NCBI GenBank assembly: GCA_002457055.1
Contig: NTKT01000002.1
Span: 62,001-126,000, forward strand
Source: Rhodobacteraceae bacterium MED-G08
GTDB taxonomy: Bacteria > Pseudomonadota > Alphaproteobacteria > Rhodobacterales > Rhodobacteraceae
DNA length: 64,000 nucleotides
Direction: 5' to 3'
Within the stretch, counting starts at the first letter, position 1, and each line of letters begins with the position of its first letter. Positions 19,772 through 28,561 of the stretch are shown in pieces. A program made the position numbers and the translations under genes. Below the pieces are notes generated by a model, which made no database searches, was not told where the DNA came from, and saw nothing but the letters and a program-made list of their open reading frames with translations.

Positions 19772-19960
19772 TCAATTTACCATTTCCAACGCAATTAAGG
19801 ATCCATCGATAACTAACTTTCCCATATCTTCAAAATTCACTGTAACTTTATTGCCTATTTTTGATTGCACTTGACCGTTTCCCCACTCGGGTGCGTTTGG
19901 ATTGAAAACAATGGCTCCAGGCTCTAGAAAAGGATTTAAATCAATATTCTCTTTCACCAT
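19772..19960 (-). CDS. DUF3553 small protein
   Basis: A 62-residue cytosolic protein matching the DUF3553 family: LEPGAIVFNPNAPEWGNGQVQS followed by IGNKVTVNFEDMGKLVIDG. The pattern suggests a small SH3-like beta barrel of the type that caps some helicases and RNA-polymerase-associated proteins, but no function is known. It has an ATG with GGA eight bases upstream and lies between proA and olsB, all leftward. Confidence 0.85.
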   Translation of the reverse strand: MVKENIDLNPFLEPGAIVFNPNAPEWGNGQVQSKIGNKVTVNFEDMGKLVIDGSLIALEMVN

Positions 19961-20055
19961 ATCTTGCTTCCAAACATTTTTTAGATTTCAGATCAACAAA
20001 TCACGATTTAAATATAGAGCCAAAATAAAACTCATAAAAAGAATTGACACTATTT

Positions 20056-21312
20056 TTAATCACGGACGGCACCATTACCTTCAACTAAGTATTTAAAAGA
20101 AGTTAACTGGTTTACACCCACCGGTCCTCTTGCATGCATTTTGCCAGTTGCAATCCCAATTTCGGCTCCCAAACCAAACTCTCCACCATCAGCGAACTGA
20201 GTAGACGCGTTGCACATAACTATTGCACTATCTATTTTCGAAAAGAAAAGATCCTTTGCAGAAATATCCTCAGTAATTATACAATCCGTATGACTTGAAG
20301 AATACATGGTAATATGTTGAATTGCTTCACTTATATCATTTACCTGTTTGACGGCCATGATAGGGGCAAGATATTCTCTCCCCCAATCATCGTCCGTCGC
20401 TAACTTTATACCATTTATTTTAGAAAACTCTGGGCTAACTCTCAATTCAACGTCTTGCTGACTAAGTGAGTTTATTATTTCAACACCCAATTCGTGAGAT
20501 ATATCTTGATGAAGTAACAGGCATTCAGCAGCACCACAGATACCGTACCTTCTTGTTTTTGCATTCAAAACAACATCTAAGGCCTTTTTTGCATCTGCCA
20601 TCTTATCAACATAGATATGAACGACTCCCTCCAAATGGGCAAAAACAGGAACCCGAGCCTCTTCTTGAACTAAACCAACAAGACCTTTTCCACCACGAGG
20701 CACTATAACATCGACAAATTCCGTCATGCGTAGCAAATATTTTACGGCTTCACGATCTTGAGTAGGCACCATTTGAATCGATGAGACAGGTAAGTTTGCC
20801 AGTTGCAAACCATAGAGTAGACAGTCAAAAATTGCTTTTGAAGAATAAGAGCTCTCAGATCCCCCTCTAAGGATCGTTGCGTTGCCCGCCATTAAACACA
20901 AAGCACCAGCATCTGCGGTTACATTCGGCCTACTTTCATAAATTACCCCAATAACTCCAAGGGGAGTCGTTACACGCCTGATTTTGAGACCAGATGGCCG
21001 CTCCCATTGGCTTAAAACCCTGCCAAGTGGATCTGGTAACTCAGAGATAGCTTGAAGACTGCTTGCGATGGACTCAACGCGCATTCTGTCTAAATATAGA
21101 CGATCTAACATTGCATCGTCCAATCCTTGGCCGCGCGCATTCGACATGTCAATTTCATTTGCTGATAAAATTAAGTCGATTTGATTTGAGATAGACTTCG
21201 CAGCCTCTGAAACGGCCAAGGACCGCTGTTCAAACGTCGAAAAAGCAAGAGTTTCCGCAGCTGCCCTAGCCTGCGAGCCTAAAAGTTGCATTTGCTTATC
21301 AATACTAGCCAT
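20056..21312 (-). CDS. proA: ProA, glutamate-5-semialdehyde dehydrogenase
   Basis: ProA reduces glutamyl-5-phosphate to glutamate-5-semialdehyde in proline synthesis with NADPH. The 418 residues are full length, with characteristic [37 protein letters not shown] and the catalytic-cysteine segment [13 protein letters not shown]. The C-terminal [21 protein letters not shown] is diagnostic. It follows proB by 14 bases and is in the same operon. Confidence 0.97.
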   Translation of the reverse strand: MASIDKQMQLLGSQARAAAETLAFSTFEQRSLAVSEAAKSISNQIDLILSANEIDMSNARGQGLDDAMLDRLYLDRMRVESIASSLQAISELPDPLGRVLSQWERPSGLKIRRVTTPLGVIGVIYESRPNVTADAGALCLMAGNATILRGGSESSYSSKAIFDCLLYGLQLANLPVSSIQMVPTQDREAVKYLLRMTEFVDVIVPRGGKGLVGLVQEEARVPVFAHLEGVVHIYVDKMADAKKALDVVLNAKTRRYGICGAAECLLLHQDISHELGVEIINSLSQQDVELRVSPEFSKINGIKLATDDDWGREYLAPIMAVKQVNDISEAIQHITMYSSSHTDCIITEDISAKDLFFSKIDSAIVMCNASTQFADGGEFGLGAEIGIATGKMHARGPVGVNQLTSFKYLVEGNGAVRD

Positions 21313-21326
21313 AGAAACTTCTCCGA

Positions 21327-22436
21327 TTAAAAAGCAATATTATCGCGATGCACAATAACGCCTCGACCAGCATATCCAAGAATTTCTTCTATTTCACTAG
21401 TCTGATGACCCATTATAGAACTCGCCTCATCACTAGAATACGCACATAACCCAAGCCCCAAAACTTCACCCTTCGTATTCAAAATTGATACTGCATCACC
21501 TCTTTCAAAGTCCTTTCGCACAATTAAAACTCCAGCCGGTAAAAGGCTTTTACCAGAAAAAAGCGCATTGACCGCACCTTCATCAATTACTAATTCACCA
21601 ACGGGCTTCATTGTTGATATCCATTTTTTTCGAGCCGTTTGAGGATCCTTAATCTGCGCTTTAAATAGTGTTTTTTTATTTATATTGCCCATTGAAGAAA
21701 TAGGATTAGAACCTGTTCCCTTTGCAATAATCATATCGCAGCCAGCCGCTGTGGCAATTTTTGCAGCTAACAACTTAGTTTTCATACCTCCTTTTGAGAC
21801 CTTCGACTTTGTATCCTCTGCCATTGCCTCAATTTCAGGAGTTATTTTTTCTATTTTAGTGTAATGATTTGCATTTGCGTCAGTCATTGGATTACTTGAG
21901 TAAAATCCATCTACATCTGACAGGAGTATAAGCAGATCAGCTCCAATAGTTACTGAGACCTGAGCCGCCAAACGATCGTTGTCACCATACTTTATTTCAT
22001 CTGTAGCCACAGTATCGTTTTCATTTACGATTGGGACAACACCCATTTCTAAAAGCGTTTCTACAGTGGCCTGAGAATTTAAATAACGCCGCCTATCTTT
22101 GCTATCTTCAAGTGTGACAAGTATTTGAGCCGTCCTAATACCATATTGCGCAAGTGCCTCCTGATAGGCTTGCGCAAGCTGAATTTGACCAACCGCAGCA
22201 GAAGCTTGTGATTGTTCCAGCGAAAGTGATTTCTCCGACCAGCTTAGCACTTTTCGACCAAGAGCAATAGAACCAGAAGATACTATTACCACTTCTAGAC
22301 CTTTAGATTGCATATCACTAATATCTTCAGACAGTGATTGTAGCCAATCAGATCTTAGGGAGCCTGTTTTATCATCCACTAACAGAGAAGACCCGATTTT
22401 TACGACCACCCTCGCCGCACCATTTAAATATTCCAT
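21327..22436 (-). CDS. proB: ProB, glutamate 5-kinase
   Basis: ProB phosphorylates glutamate at the gamma carboxyl, the first committed step of proline synthesis, and is normally feedback inhibited by proline. The amino acid kinase domain starts [13 protein letters not shown] and includes [27 protein letters not shown] and [16 protein letters not shown]-terminal PUA domain occupies about residues 285-369. The start overlaps the 3' end of obgE by 13 bases, so the two are coupled. Confidence 0.97.
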   Translation of the reverse strand: MEYLNGAARVVVKIGSSLLVDDKTGSLRSDWLQSLSEDISDMQSKGLEVVIVSSGSIALGRKVLSWSEKSLSLEQSQASAAVGQIQLAQAYQEALAQYGIRTAQILVTLEDSKDRRRYLNSQATVETLLEMGVVPIVNENDTVATDEIKYGDNDRLAAQVSVTIGADLLILLSDVDGFYSSNPMTDANANHYTKIEKITPEIEAMAEDTKSKVSKGGMKTKLLAAKIATAAGCDMIIAKGTGSNPISSMGNINKKTLFKAQIKDPQTARKKWISTMKPVGELVIDEGAVNALFSGKSLLPAGVLIVRKDFERGDAVSILNTKGEVLGLGLCAYSSDEASSIMGHQTSEIEEILGYAGRGVIVHRDNIAF

Positions 22437-23470
22437 GGTGAGTCATCCCTTTCAGTCTCGCTCTGGATTGAATTCTCGCCGTTATCTTTAATTACGAATT
22501 TTTTAAGCTCTCGCAATACGTTTTCAACGTTCTCACCACTTACTGCTGACATTACTAAAATATCGGAATTTAATCTTTCGGTAAATTCCTGCTCAAGAAG
22601 AAGCCTTGCCTGCTCGTCAAGAGCATCAATTTTATTCAGAACCGTAAGACGCGGCTTTGAAGTTAACTTAGTACCGTAAGCTTCAATCTCCTTAACAATC
22701 GTATGATAATCTTTGATGGGATCGTTCGAAGTACAATCAACTAAGTGCAAAAGAACAGAACACCTTTCAATATGTCCTAAAAATAAATCGCCCAAGCCAC
22801 GACCGGCGTTAGCTCCCTCAATCAAACCAGGCACATCTGCCACCACAAATTCTGTTTGATCTACCCCAACCACACCTAAATTAGGCGTTAGCGTGGTGAA
22901 TGGATAATCTGCAATTTTAGGTCTTGCATTAGATGTTGCAGCTAAAAAAGTAGACTTACCTGCGTTGGGCATCCCAAGAAGACCAACGTCAGCGATCAAT
23001 TTTAGACGAAGCCAGAGTATCCGCTCAACCCCTTCTTGACCAGGGTTAGATCTACGTGGAGCCTGGTTTACTGAAGTTTTAAAATGCAAATTACCGAAGC
23101 CACCATTTCCACCCTTCGCCAAAAGTACGCGCTGACCGATTTCAGTAAGATCTGCTATTATTGTTTCCTTATCTTCATCAAGTATCTCAGTTCCAACGGG
23201 AACGACTAATATTTTATCTCCACCACTTGCTCCAGAGCGTTGCTTACCCATTCCAGACTTACCATTTTCTGCAAAGAAATGCTGCTGGTATCGAAAATCG
23301 ATCAAGGTGTTTAGACCGTCGGCTGCCTGCGCCCAGACCGAACCACCGCGTCCGCCATCGCCCCCATCCGGGCCACCGTATTCAATAAATTTCTCACGCC
23401 TGAAACTTATCGCTCCAGCGCCTCCCGACCCTGATCTAATAAATACTTTTGCTAAATCTAGAAATTTCAT
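22424..23470 (-). CDS. obgE: ObgE/CgtA, ribosome-associated GTPase
   Basis: Obg is an essential GTPase that acts in 50S subunit assembly and stress control. The 348-residue protein has the glycine-rich Obg fold ([31 protein letters not shown]), then the G domain with G1 [10 protein letters not shown]3 [10 protein letters not shown]4 NKID and G5 SAVSGENV. It is the first gene of an obgE-proB-proA operon, with about 135 bases of upstream sequence after the LysE gene. Its product is cytosolic and ribosome bound. Confidence 0.97.
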   Translation of the reverse strand: MKFLDLAKVFIRSGSGGAGAISFRREKFIEYGGPDGGDGGRGGSVWAQAADGLNTLIDFRYQQHFFAENGKSGMGKQRSGASGGDKILVVPVGTEILDEDKETIIADLTEIGQRVLLAKGGNGGFGNLHFKTSVNQAPRRSNPGQEGVERILWLRLKLIADVGLLGMPNAGKSTFLAATSNARPKIADYPFTTLTPNLGVVGVDQTEFVVADVPGLIEGANAGRGLGDLFLGHIERCSVLLHLVDCTSNDPIKDYHTIVKEIEAYGTKLTSKPRLTVLNKIDALDEQARLLLEQEFTERLNSDILVMSAVSGENVENVLRELKKFVIKDNGENSIQSETERDDSPWNI

Positions 23471-23605
23471 TCCCTAAAAACTCTTTTAGTAATTGACACG
23501 AGCAGTAGCGACTTTGCCTTAAATGCTCAAGATCTCGATCAGATAAACTTGGCAAAGAGATTTATTTGTAAATTCGTGTAGCCATTTGTGGCTAAGTTTT
23601 ACATT

Positions 23606-24193
23606 TCAAGCAATTAGAGCCATCAAAACAAAAATAACAGTTACCAAGGCTAAAAACCACATAAAGAAACGTTCGTATTTTTTTCCAGCAATAAGCGTCG
23701 CGATGCGATCTCCAAATAACGTCCATATTGGATGACAAATGATCTGAATAATTAATAGACAAAACGCGATGTACAGTGTGGCAAAGAAGGTGGGCGTATC
23801 GCTATCTATAAAATTTGTAAAACCAGCGAGGATCATTGCCCATGCCTTAGGATTAAGTGGGTGAACCAAGACCCCAGCCCAAAAGCCAGGTACTTCTGCT
23901 GAAGCCTCATTATATGTCAAACGCATATTGGCAACGCGCCACGCCAACCAAATAATATACGTCGCAGACAAAAATTTTAAAATCGTAAAAAGAAGTGGTA
24001 CGTGAGCAGCAAACTCCATAATACCGTATCCAATTGGCCATATAATTAGTTGCTTACCTAAAATTACCCCAACCACAAAAGGAAGCGCCGCCTTGAAGCC
24101 AAAGCGCGCACCAGTCGCCATCATAGCCATATTTGCTGGGCCAGGAGTAGCAACCTGCGAAAACGCAAAAGGTATAAACGATAAGTTAATCAT
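23606..24193 (-). CDS. LysE/RhtB-family amino acid exporter
   Basis: A 195-residue inner-membrane protein with about six hydrophobic segments. The N-terminal VATPGPANMAMMATGARFG is the hallmark motif of the LysE/RhtB family, which exports amino acids or derivatives. HPLNPKAWAMILAGFTNF in the middle matches the second family motif. The substrate cannot be predicted. It lies downstream of rpmA on the same strand but beyond the rpmA terminator, so it should have its own promoter. Confidence 0.88.
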   Translation of the reverse strand: MINLSFIPFAFSQVATPGPANMAMMATGARFGFKAALPFVVGVILGKQLIIWPIGYGIMEFAAHVPLLFTILKFLSATYIIWLAWRVANMRLTYNEASAEVPGFWAGVLVHPLNPKAWAMILAGFTNFIDSDTPTFFATLYIAFCLLIIQIICHPIWTLFGDRIATLIAGKKYERFFMWFLALVTVIFVLMALIA

Positions 24194-24213
24194 AATATTG
24201 TTCGCGCAAATTT

Positions 24214-24244
24214 AAATAAAAAGGGATCGGGGCTAACCGATCCC
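24214..24244 (-). terminator. Rho-independent terminator of rplU-rpmA
   Basis: Read on the minus strand, GGGATCGG pairs perfectly with CCGATCCC (8 bp, six-base loop) and is followed by TTTTTATTT. It stands 25 bases past the rpmA stop codon, the expected place for the end of the ribosomal protein transcript. Confidence 0.88.
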
Positions 24245-24268
24245 AAAATGCACTCGTTAGTTGGACTA

Positions 24269-24538
24269 CTATTCAGCTGCTTCAGCGACCGGTAAAACTG
24301 ATATAAAGGTCCTACCCTTCAAGCCTTTTTTGAATTGAACTTTACCCTCGGCAGTTGCAAAAATAGTATGATCTTTACCCATGCCAACACCTTCTCCAGG
24401 AAACATTTTTGTTCCGCGTTGTCTCACAATGATATTGCCCGCGACAACCTTTTGACCGCCAAATATTTTTACACCTAACCGGCGACCGGCTGAGTCTCGA
24501 CCATTACGTGACGAACCACCTGCTTTTTTATGAGCCAT
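24269..24538 (-). CDS. rpmA: Ribosomal protein L27
   Basis: L27 is a 50S protein near the peptidyl transferase centre. The 89-residue protein starts [20 protein letters not shown] and continues [11 protein letters not shown] and [20 protein letters not shown], all canonical. There is no N-terminal cleavable extension of the firmicute type. It lies 14 bases downstream of rplU in the same operon and is followed by a strong terminator. Confidence 0.98.
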   Translation of the reverse strand: MAHKKAGGSSRNGRDSAGRRLGVKIFGGQKVVAGNIIVRQRGTKMFPGEGVGMGKDHTIFATAEGKVQFKKGLKGRTFISVLPVAEAAE

Positions 24539-24552
24539 TTCTATCCGTCCTC

Positions 24553-25254
24553 CTACTTAGACAATTTCTTTGCCTGCTTAACCCAACCCTCTTTATCTAT
24601 CTTTTCTTTTAAAGAGAGCGTTTCATCAATAGCAGTTACGTCTTTAGCTGTCCACGCAGCTATCTGCGAAAATGATGTTATACCTGCTGCGTTAAGCTTC
24701 TTCTCAAGCGCAGGACCTACTCCAGACAATTCTTTTAGATCATCTATTTTTGTCTTGAGAGCAGCTTTTGACTTTTCATCATTCTTTGCTTTTGGACTAC
24801 TTTTTGGAACAGCCTTTTTCTGTTCTTTTTCAGTTTTAGCAGCCTTTTTTGCTTTTGGTTTTGTTTGTAGCGGAGCCTTTACCATTTCATCGGCGCCCAA
24901 ACGCGCCCCTATTGCAGACTTTACTCCAGATTTTTCACCACCTGACGCTAAAATATCAGTGATACGCACCAGCGTTAAGTGTTGTCTATGTCCGCGTGTT
25001 CTTTGTGAGCCATGTTTTCTGCGACGCTTCACGAACTTAATCGTTTTAGCACCTTTCATTTGATCAATAACATCCGCCTGCACAGCAGCACCATTAACAA
25101 GAGGCGTTCCCACCACCGTTTTATCTCCGCCGAGCAACATAATTTCATTAAACTGTATTTTGTCTCCCGCATGCGCAGCAAGCTTCTCGAGCTTGAGCAT
25201 ATCACCGGCCTGAACCTTATACTGTTTACCACCTGTCTTTATTACAGCAAACAA
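24553..25254 (-). CDS. rplU: Ribosomal protein L21 with a C-terminal helix-hairpin-helix extension
   Basis: The first ~100 residues are a normal L21 ([44 protein letters not shown]), a 50S protein. A lysine/alanine-rich linker (~110-165) and a helix-hairpin-helix domain follow ([22 protein letters not shown], then [18 protein letters not shown]), making a protein about twice the usual length. A TTG at 25254 gives the canonical MFAVIKTGG start with AAGG 9 bases upstream; the ATG at 25263 adds MIK but directly abuts that AAGG, so I prefer the TTG. A promoter lies at 25375-25402. Confidence 0.92.
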   Translation of the reverse strand: MFAVIKTGGKQYKVQAGDMLKLEKLAAHAGDKIQFNEIMLLGGDKTVVGTPLVNGAAVQADVIDQMKGAKTIKFVKRRRKHGSQRTRGHRQHLTLVRITDILASGGEKSGVKSAIGARLGADEMVKAPLQTKPKAKKAAKTEKEQKKAVPKSSPKAKNDEKSKAALKTKIDDLKELSGVGPALEKKLNAAGITSFSQIAAWTAKDVTAIDETLSLKEKIDKEGWVKQAKKLSK

Positions 25255-25374
25255 TTTTATCATCCTTTTCTTCGCGTCATTTGGCCTTCTAATATAGAAC
25301 GTTTACAACTTTTGTTGTGCCTAAAACTGCGCGCCCTTCGGCGTTGTTAATCGGCAATTATTCCGATCCATGCG

Positions 25375-25402
25375 CTATTACAGTAATACAAGACGAAGTC
25401 AA
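25375..25402 (-). promoter_or_regulatory. Probable rplU-rpmA promoter
   Basis: On the minus strand TTGACT (25402-25397) is followed after 16 bases by TAATAG (25380-25375). The leader to rplU is about 100 bases and contains a short GC-rich stem (GCGCCC-TTC-GGCG region, near 25330-25345) that could be part of autogenous control. Confidence 0.5.
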
Positions 25403-25423
25403 CACTTTGAAAATTATTTTAAA

Positions 25424-26251
25424 TCATAAATCCTCAGATTTCATGAATTCTCCCAGTATACTTGCAAGACGCTGAGACTGATCCTTCGCCATCTCATTGT
25501 AAACCGAAAAAAGAGCTTTATTTAGTACTATACCAAGTTCTGATTTTGAAAAGTCACTGTAATCGCTGAACTCTTTCTCGCTCATAGGCGTATACGCCAT
25601 GTGAGAAAAGGCCATTAGCCACTCCAGTATTTCACTTTTAAGTTTTTCTTCATCGTTAGTAATTAAATCTATCATCTCTTGTTTACTGAGTTCAATGACA
25701 CCAAGCTTTGAAAGCTCATACATAAAAGCAAACTGAGCGGCATATGCACCAATTAAATTTTGTTCAACAAGCTCCAACGTCCTAATAACAGACTCTATTT
25801 CATCGAGACGTTTGTTTTTTGACTTCACAGCTTCTTTGAGTTTTATTTTTGCCATTTCTTCTATATGCGCATCAGAAATAGCTATTCTAGCGCTCACTTC
25901 CAATTCTGAAGCAACTTTCCCTAAAGGCTTTTGATAAAAAAATAATATTTTATTTGCATCTGGGATGGATAAGTTTTGAGTTAAGAGACGCTTGAAATCT
26001 CTTTCCATCGCCTCCAGTTGATAAACAGACTTTGCTTGAGCCACGAAACGATCTACAGAATTTGGAGGCAGATACGCTTCACCGGTACCCTCCGCATCTT
26101 GTATGCCCTCTAAACGAATAATTTCATTTATCCTGTCCATGTGAAGTGCATCATAGAGGTTTGAAATAACATCGGCTTTACCGTAGCTGGCACATAAACT
26201 TATAATCAGAAAATTCCGAATTAGACGCAAAAAATACATTTCATAACCCAT
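25424..26251 (-). CDS. DUF2059-domain exported protein
   Basis: A protein of about 275 residues with an N-terminal signal peptide (MYFLRLIRNFLIISLCASYGKA) and an alpha-helical body. DALHMDRINEIIRLEGI and FYQKPLGKVASELEVSARIA are typical of the DUF2059 family found in alphaproteobacteria, whose role is unknown. The start is uncertain: ATGs at 26251 and 26239 are both plausible, the latter giving the cleaner signal peptide. It is likely periplasmic. Upstream lies the 330-base region in front of the divergent mttB-like gene. Confidence 0.75.
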   Translation of the reverse strand: MGYEMYFLRLIRNFLIISLCASYGKADVISNLYDALHMDRINEIIRLEGIQDAEGTGEAYLPPNSVDRFVAQAKSVYQLEAMERDFKRLLTQNLSIPDANKILFFYQKPLGKVASELEVSARIAISDAHIEEMAKIKLKEAVKSKNKRLDEIESVIRTLELVEQNLIGAYAAQFAFMYELSKLGVIELSKQEMIDLITNDEEKLKSEILEWLMAFSHMAYTPMSEKEFSDYSDFSKSELGIVLNKALFSVYNEMAKDQSQRLASILGEFMKSEDL

Positions 26252-26263
26252 GGCGGACCGCAA

Positions 26264-26593
26264 TCAGTCAGAAAGTAAAAACACAGAATGAAAAAGCATG
26301 GAAGATGCTTTGCCAAATTAATTTTACAATAGTTGCAACTTTAGCAGTAAAAATGGGAATTATCGACTTAGATTAGGTCTTTGAATAAAAACGACATTGG
26401 TCGTAATTGGGATAGATCGCTGCAACAATAGATGTTTTGATTTTAATTGTTAAATAAGGTCAGGTTTTGTGCAAAATCAAAGATCCAAAATATATTTGGT
26501 GATCATCACTATCGGTGCAAATCGGGGGAGAGCCGCTAGAGGCAGACCGTCATAGCTAAGTTTCTTTAAAATTTATTAATAAGGATCTTGAAA
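26264..26593. other. 330-base intergenic region ahead of the mttB-like gene
   Basis: No gene is evident. The left half is AT-rich and holds the start region of the leftward DUF2059 gene. The right half (about 26500-26560) is more GC-rich than its surroundings and can fold into a nested hairpin (see separate entry), followed by an AT-rich stretch and an AAGGA ribosome binding site. This is longer than most leaders in the window and probably contains the promoter and a 5' untranslated region of the mttB-like operon. Confidence 0.6.
26511..26550 (+). promoter_or_regulatory. Candidate structured leader of the mttB-like operon
   Basis: CGGTGC near 26513 can pair with GCA-GA-CCG near 26541 as an outer stem with a two-base bulge. 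Inside it CGG can pair with CCG around a GGGAGAG loop, or GCC with GGC around GCTAGA, so two alternative inner stems exist. The element ends about 45 bases before the start codon. I could not match it to glycine, cobalamin, SAM or guanidine riboswitch consensus sequences that I know. It is a candidate only. Confidence 0.3.
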
Positions 26594-28132
26594 ATGACAG
26601 ACAAAAATAGCCGCCGGTCGGGTGGCAGAAATGCACGGCGAGCAGCAAGAGCAGCCCCTCTTTCAAAAGAATTACAACCCGTAAGAGCGGGTATGGAAAG
26701 TAACACATACAGACCATTAACTGAGGCTGGTGAGAAGCGAATTCATTCTGCCGCATTGGATGCGCTGGAAACTATCGGCCTGGGAGATGTGCCCGAAAGC
26801 GGCAAAGAGAGTATGTTGAAGTCAGGTGCGACTTTTGGAGATGATGGGCGGATTCGATTTCCTAGAAGTCTCGTAGAAGATATGCTTTCAATTGCGAAGC
26901 GAGATATCATTTTGTTTGGAAGGGACTCTGCCTACGATCTGGACTTAACAGGAACTAGAGTTCACTATGGAACTGCTGGTGCTGCTGTACACTTAGTCGA
27001 TTTAGAAAGTAAAAACTACCGAGACAGTACAATACAAGATTTACATGACGCTGCACGAATAGCTCACGAACTCGATAATATTCATTTCGTTCAAAGGCCG
27101 ATGGTCGCGCGTGATATAATTGATAACAAGGAAATGGACTTAAATACTGTGTATGCCTGTTGTACTGGCACGACAAAACATGTTGGGACATCTTTTACAG
27201 AGCCAGATTATGCGAGAGATGCTCTTGAAATGCTGTTTATGATGGCTGGTGGAGAAAAAAAATGGCGAGAACGGCCATTTGTTTCTAATTCAAATTGTTT
27301 TGTTGTACCGCCTATGAAATTTGCAACGGAGAGTTGTAAAGTCATGGAAGAATGTATCAAGGGCGGTATGCCAGTTCTTCTTTTGTCGGCAGGACAAGCT
27401 GGAGCGACTGCACCTGCGCCAATTGCTGGTGCGATAGTTCAGGCAGTTGCAGAGTGTTTAGCCGGGCTTGTTTATGTAAATTCAATAGTTCCAGGCTTCC
27501 CAGCGATTTTTGGAACATGGCCCTTCGTGTCGGATTTAAGAACGGGAGCGATGTCGGGTGGAAGCGGAGAACAGGCCTTACTTAGCGCGGGCTGCGCACA
27601 GATGCATAGATTCTACAATCTGCCAGGTGGCGCTGCTGCCGGTATAGCGGATGCAAAACTGCCCGATATGCAAGCTGGTTGGGAGCAGGCAACTTCCAAT
27701 GTTATGGCTGGTCTTTCCGGCCTGAACATGGTTTACGAAGCAGCTGGAATGCACGCATCTTTATTGGGCTTCTGTCTAGAAAGTTTAATTTTAGGTAATG
27801 ACCTTATAGGTCAAGCTCTTAGATGTGTTCGAGGCATTGAAGTCACAGAAGACACTGTCAGCTTGGATGTTATCCGCGCGACCTGTCTTGATGGTCCGGG
27901 ACATTATCTAGGCTCAGAACAGACATTAAACCTAATGCAAACCGAATATATATACCCAGATTTAGGTGACAGAACATCACCAAAGGAGTGGCTGGAACTT
28001 GGAAAACCGGATTTACTGGAGAAAGCAATTATAAAAAAGAACGAAATTTTAAGTAAAAATTCACCAGGCGCATTAGATGCGGGCACTGATAGTAAAATTC
28101 GCTCAGCATTTAATATTCATTTACAAATTTAG
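26594..28132 (+). CDS. MttB-superfamily methyltransferase (non-pyrrolysine, betaine/TMA-type)
   Basis: A 512-residue TIM-barrel methyltransferase of the trimethylamine methyltransferase (MttB) superfamily. Members move a methyl group from a tertiary or quaternary amine such as glycine betaine to a corrinoid protein. The frame has no internal amber codon, so this is the non-pyrrolysine MtgB-like group. The arginine-rich N-terminus (RRSGGRNARRAARAAP) is typical of alphaproteobacterial members. Conserved blocks include TAGAAVHLVDL, HVGTSFTEPDYARDALEM and LLSAGQAGATAPAPIAGA. The ATG at 26594 has AAGGA eight bases upstream; a TTG two codons earlier is less likely. An EmrE-like gene follows by 38 bases. 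The substrate is not known. Confidence 0.85.
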   Translation: MTDKNSRRSGGRNARRAARAAPLSKELQPVRAGMESNTYRPLTEAGEKRIHSAALDALETIGLGDVPESGKESMLKSGATFGDDGRIRFPRSLVEDMLSIAKRDIILFGRDSAYDLDLTGTRVHYGTAGAAVHLVDLESKNYRDSTIQDLHDAARIAHELDNIHFVQRPMVARDIIDNKEMDLNTVYACCTGTTKHVGTSFTEPDYARDALEMLFMMAGGEKKWRERPFVSNSNCFVVPPMKFATESCKVMEECIKGGMPVLLLSAGQAGATAPAPIAGAIVQAVAECLAGLVYVNSIVPGFPAIFGTWPFVSDLRTGAMSGGSGEQALLSAGCAQMHRFYNLPGGAAAGIADAKLPDMQAGWEQATSNVMAGLSGLNMVYEAAGMHASLLGFCLESLILGNDLIGQALRCVRGIEVTEDTVSLDVIRATCLDGPGHYLGSEQTLNLMQTEYIYPDLGDRTSPKEWLELGKPDLLEKAIIKKNEILSKNSPGALDAGTDSKIRSAFNIHLQI

Positions 28133-28170
28133 TAAGTCGAATTAGGGTAACTCGCTAATTTGGAGGGCGG

Positions 28171-28500
28171 ATGAAGTACTTATTCCTTGTAGCGGCGGTA
28201 CTTTCTGAAACAATTGGAACTGCAGCACTTCAGGCCAGTAATCAATTTACGAAATTTTGGCCAAGTGTTACAGTAATCATTTCATATGCATTGGCATTTT
28301 ATTTTTTATCAATAACATTAAAATACATTCCAGTTGGTATCGCTTATGCACTTTGGGCTGGTTTGGGAATAATCTTTATTACAATAGTCGGATTAGTCGT
28401 GTTTGGGCAAAAACCAGACAGTGCTGCGATCATTGGACTTACAATGATCATTTTGGGAATTGTGGTAATTCACCTTTTTTCCTCAACATCCTCACATTAA
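28171..28500 (+). CDS. EmrE-like small multidrug resistance (SMR) transporter
   Basis: A 109-residue protein with four transmembrane helices. The essential proton/cation-binding glutamate is Glu13 in VLSETIGTAALQAS. TKFWPSVTVIISYALAFYFLS and LKYIPVGIAYALWAGLGI closely follow EmrE of E. coli, so it belongs to the quaternary-ammonium group rather than the guanidinium (Gdx/SugE) group. EmrE exchanges protons for quaternary amines, including betaine. It follows the MttB-like gene by 38 bases and is preceded by GGAGGG, so the two probably form an operon for quaternary amine handling. Confidence 0.9.
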   Translation: MKYLFLVAAVLSETIGTAALQASNQFTKFWPSVTVIISYALAFYFLSITLKYIPVGIAYALWAGLGIIFITIVGLVVFGQKPDSAAIIGLTMIILGIVVIHLFSSTSSH

Positions 28501-28561
28501 CGGGTGGTATTTCTATAAAAATCAATATAGGTGGCCCTAAAATATGGAACAGGCTCCCTAA

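Noticed and set aside
26501..26560. Match of the leader to a known glycine, cobalamin, SAM or guanidine riboswitch
   Set aside because: The conserved core sequences of these classes as I know them are not present; only the generic structure is reported.
28130..28135. Amber TAG ending the MttB-like gene as a possible pyrrolysine codon
   Set aside because: The TAG lies at the natural C-terminus and is followed immediately by TAA, so readthrough would add one residue; no internal amber codon exists.
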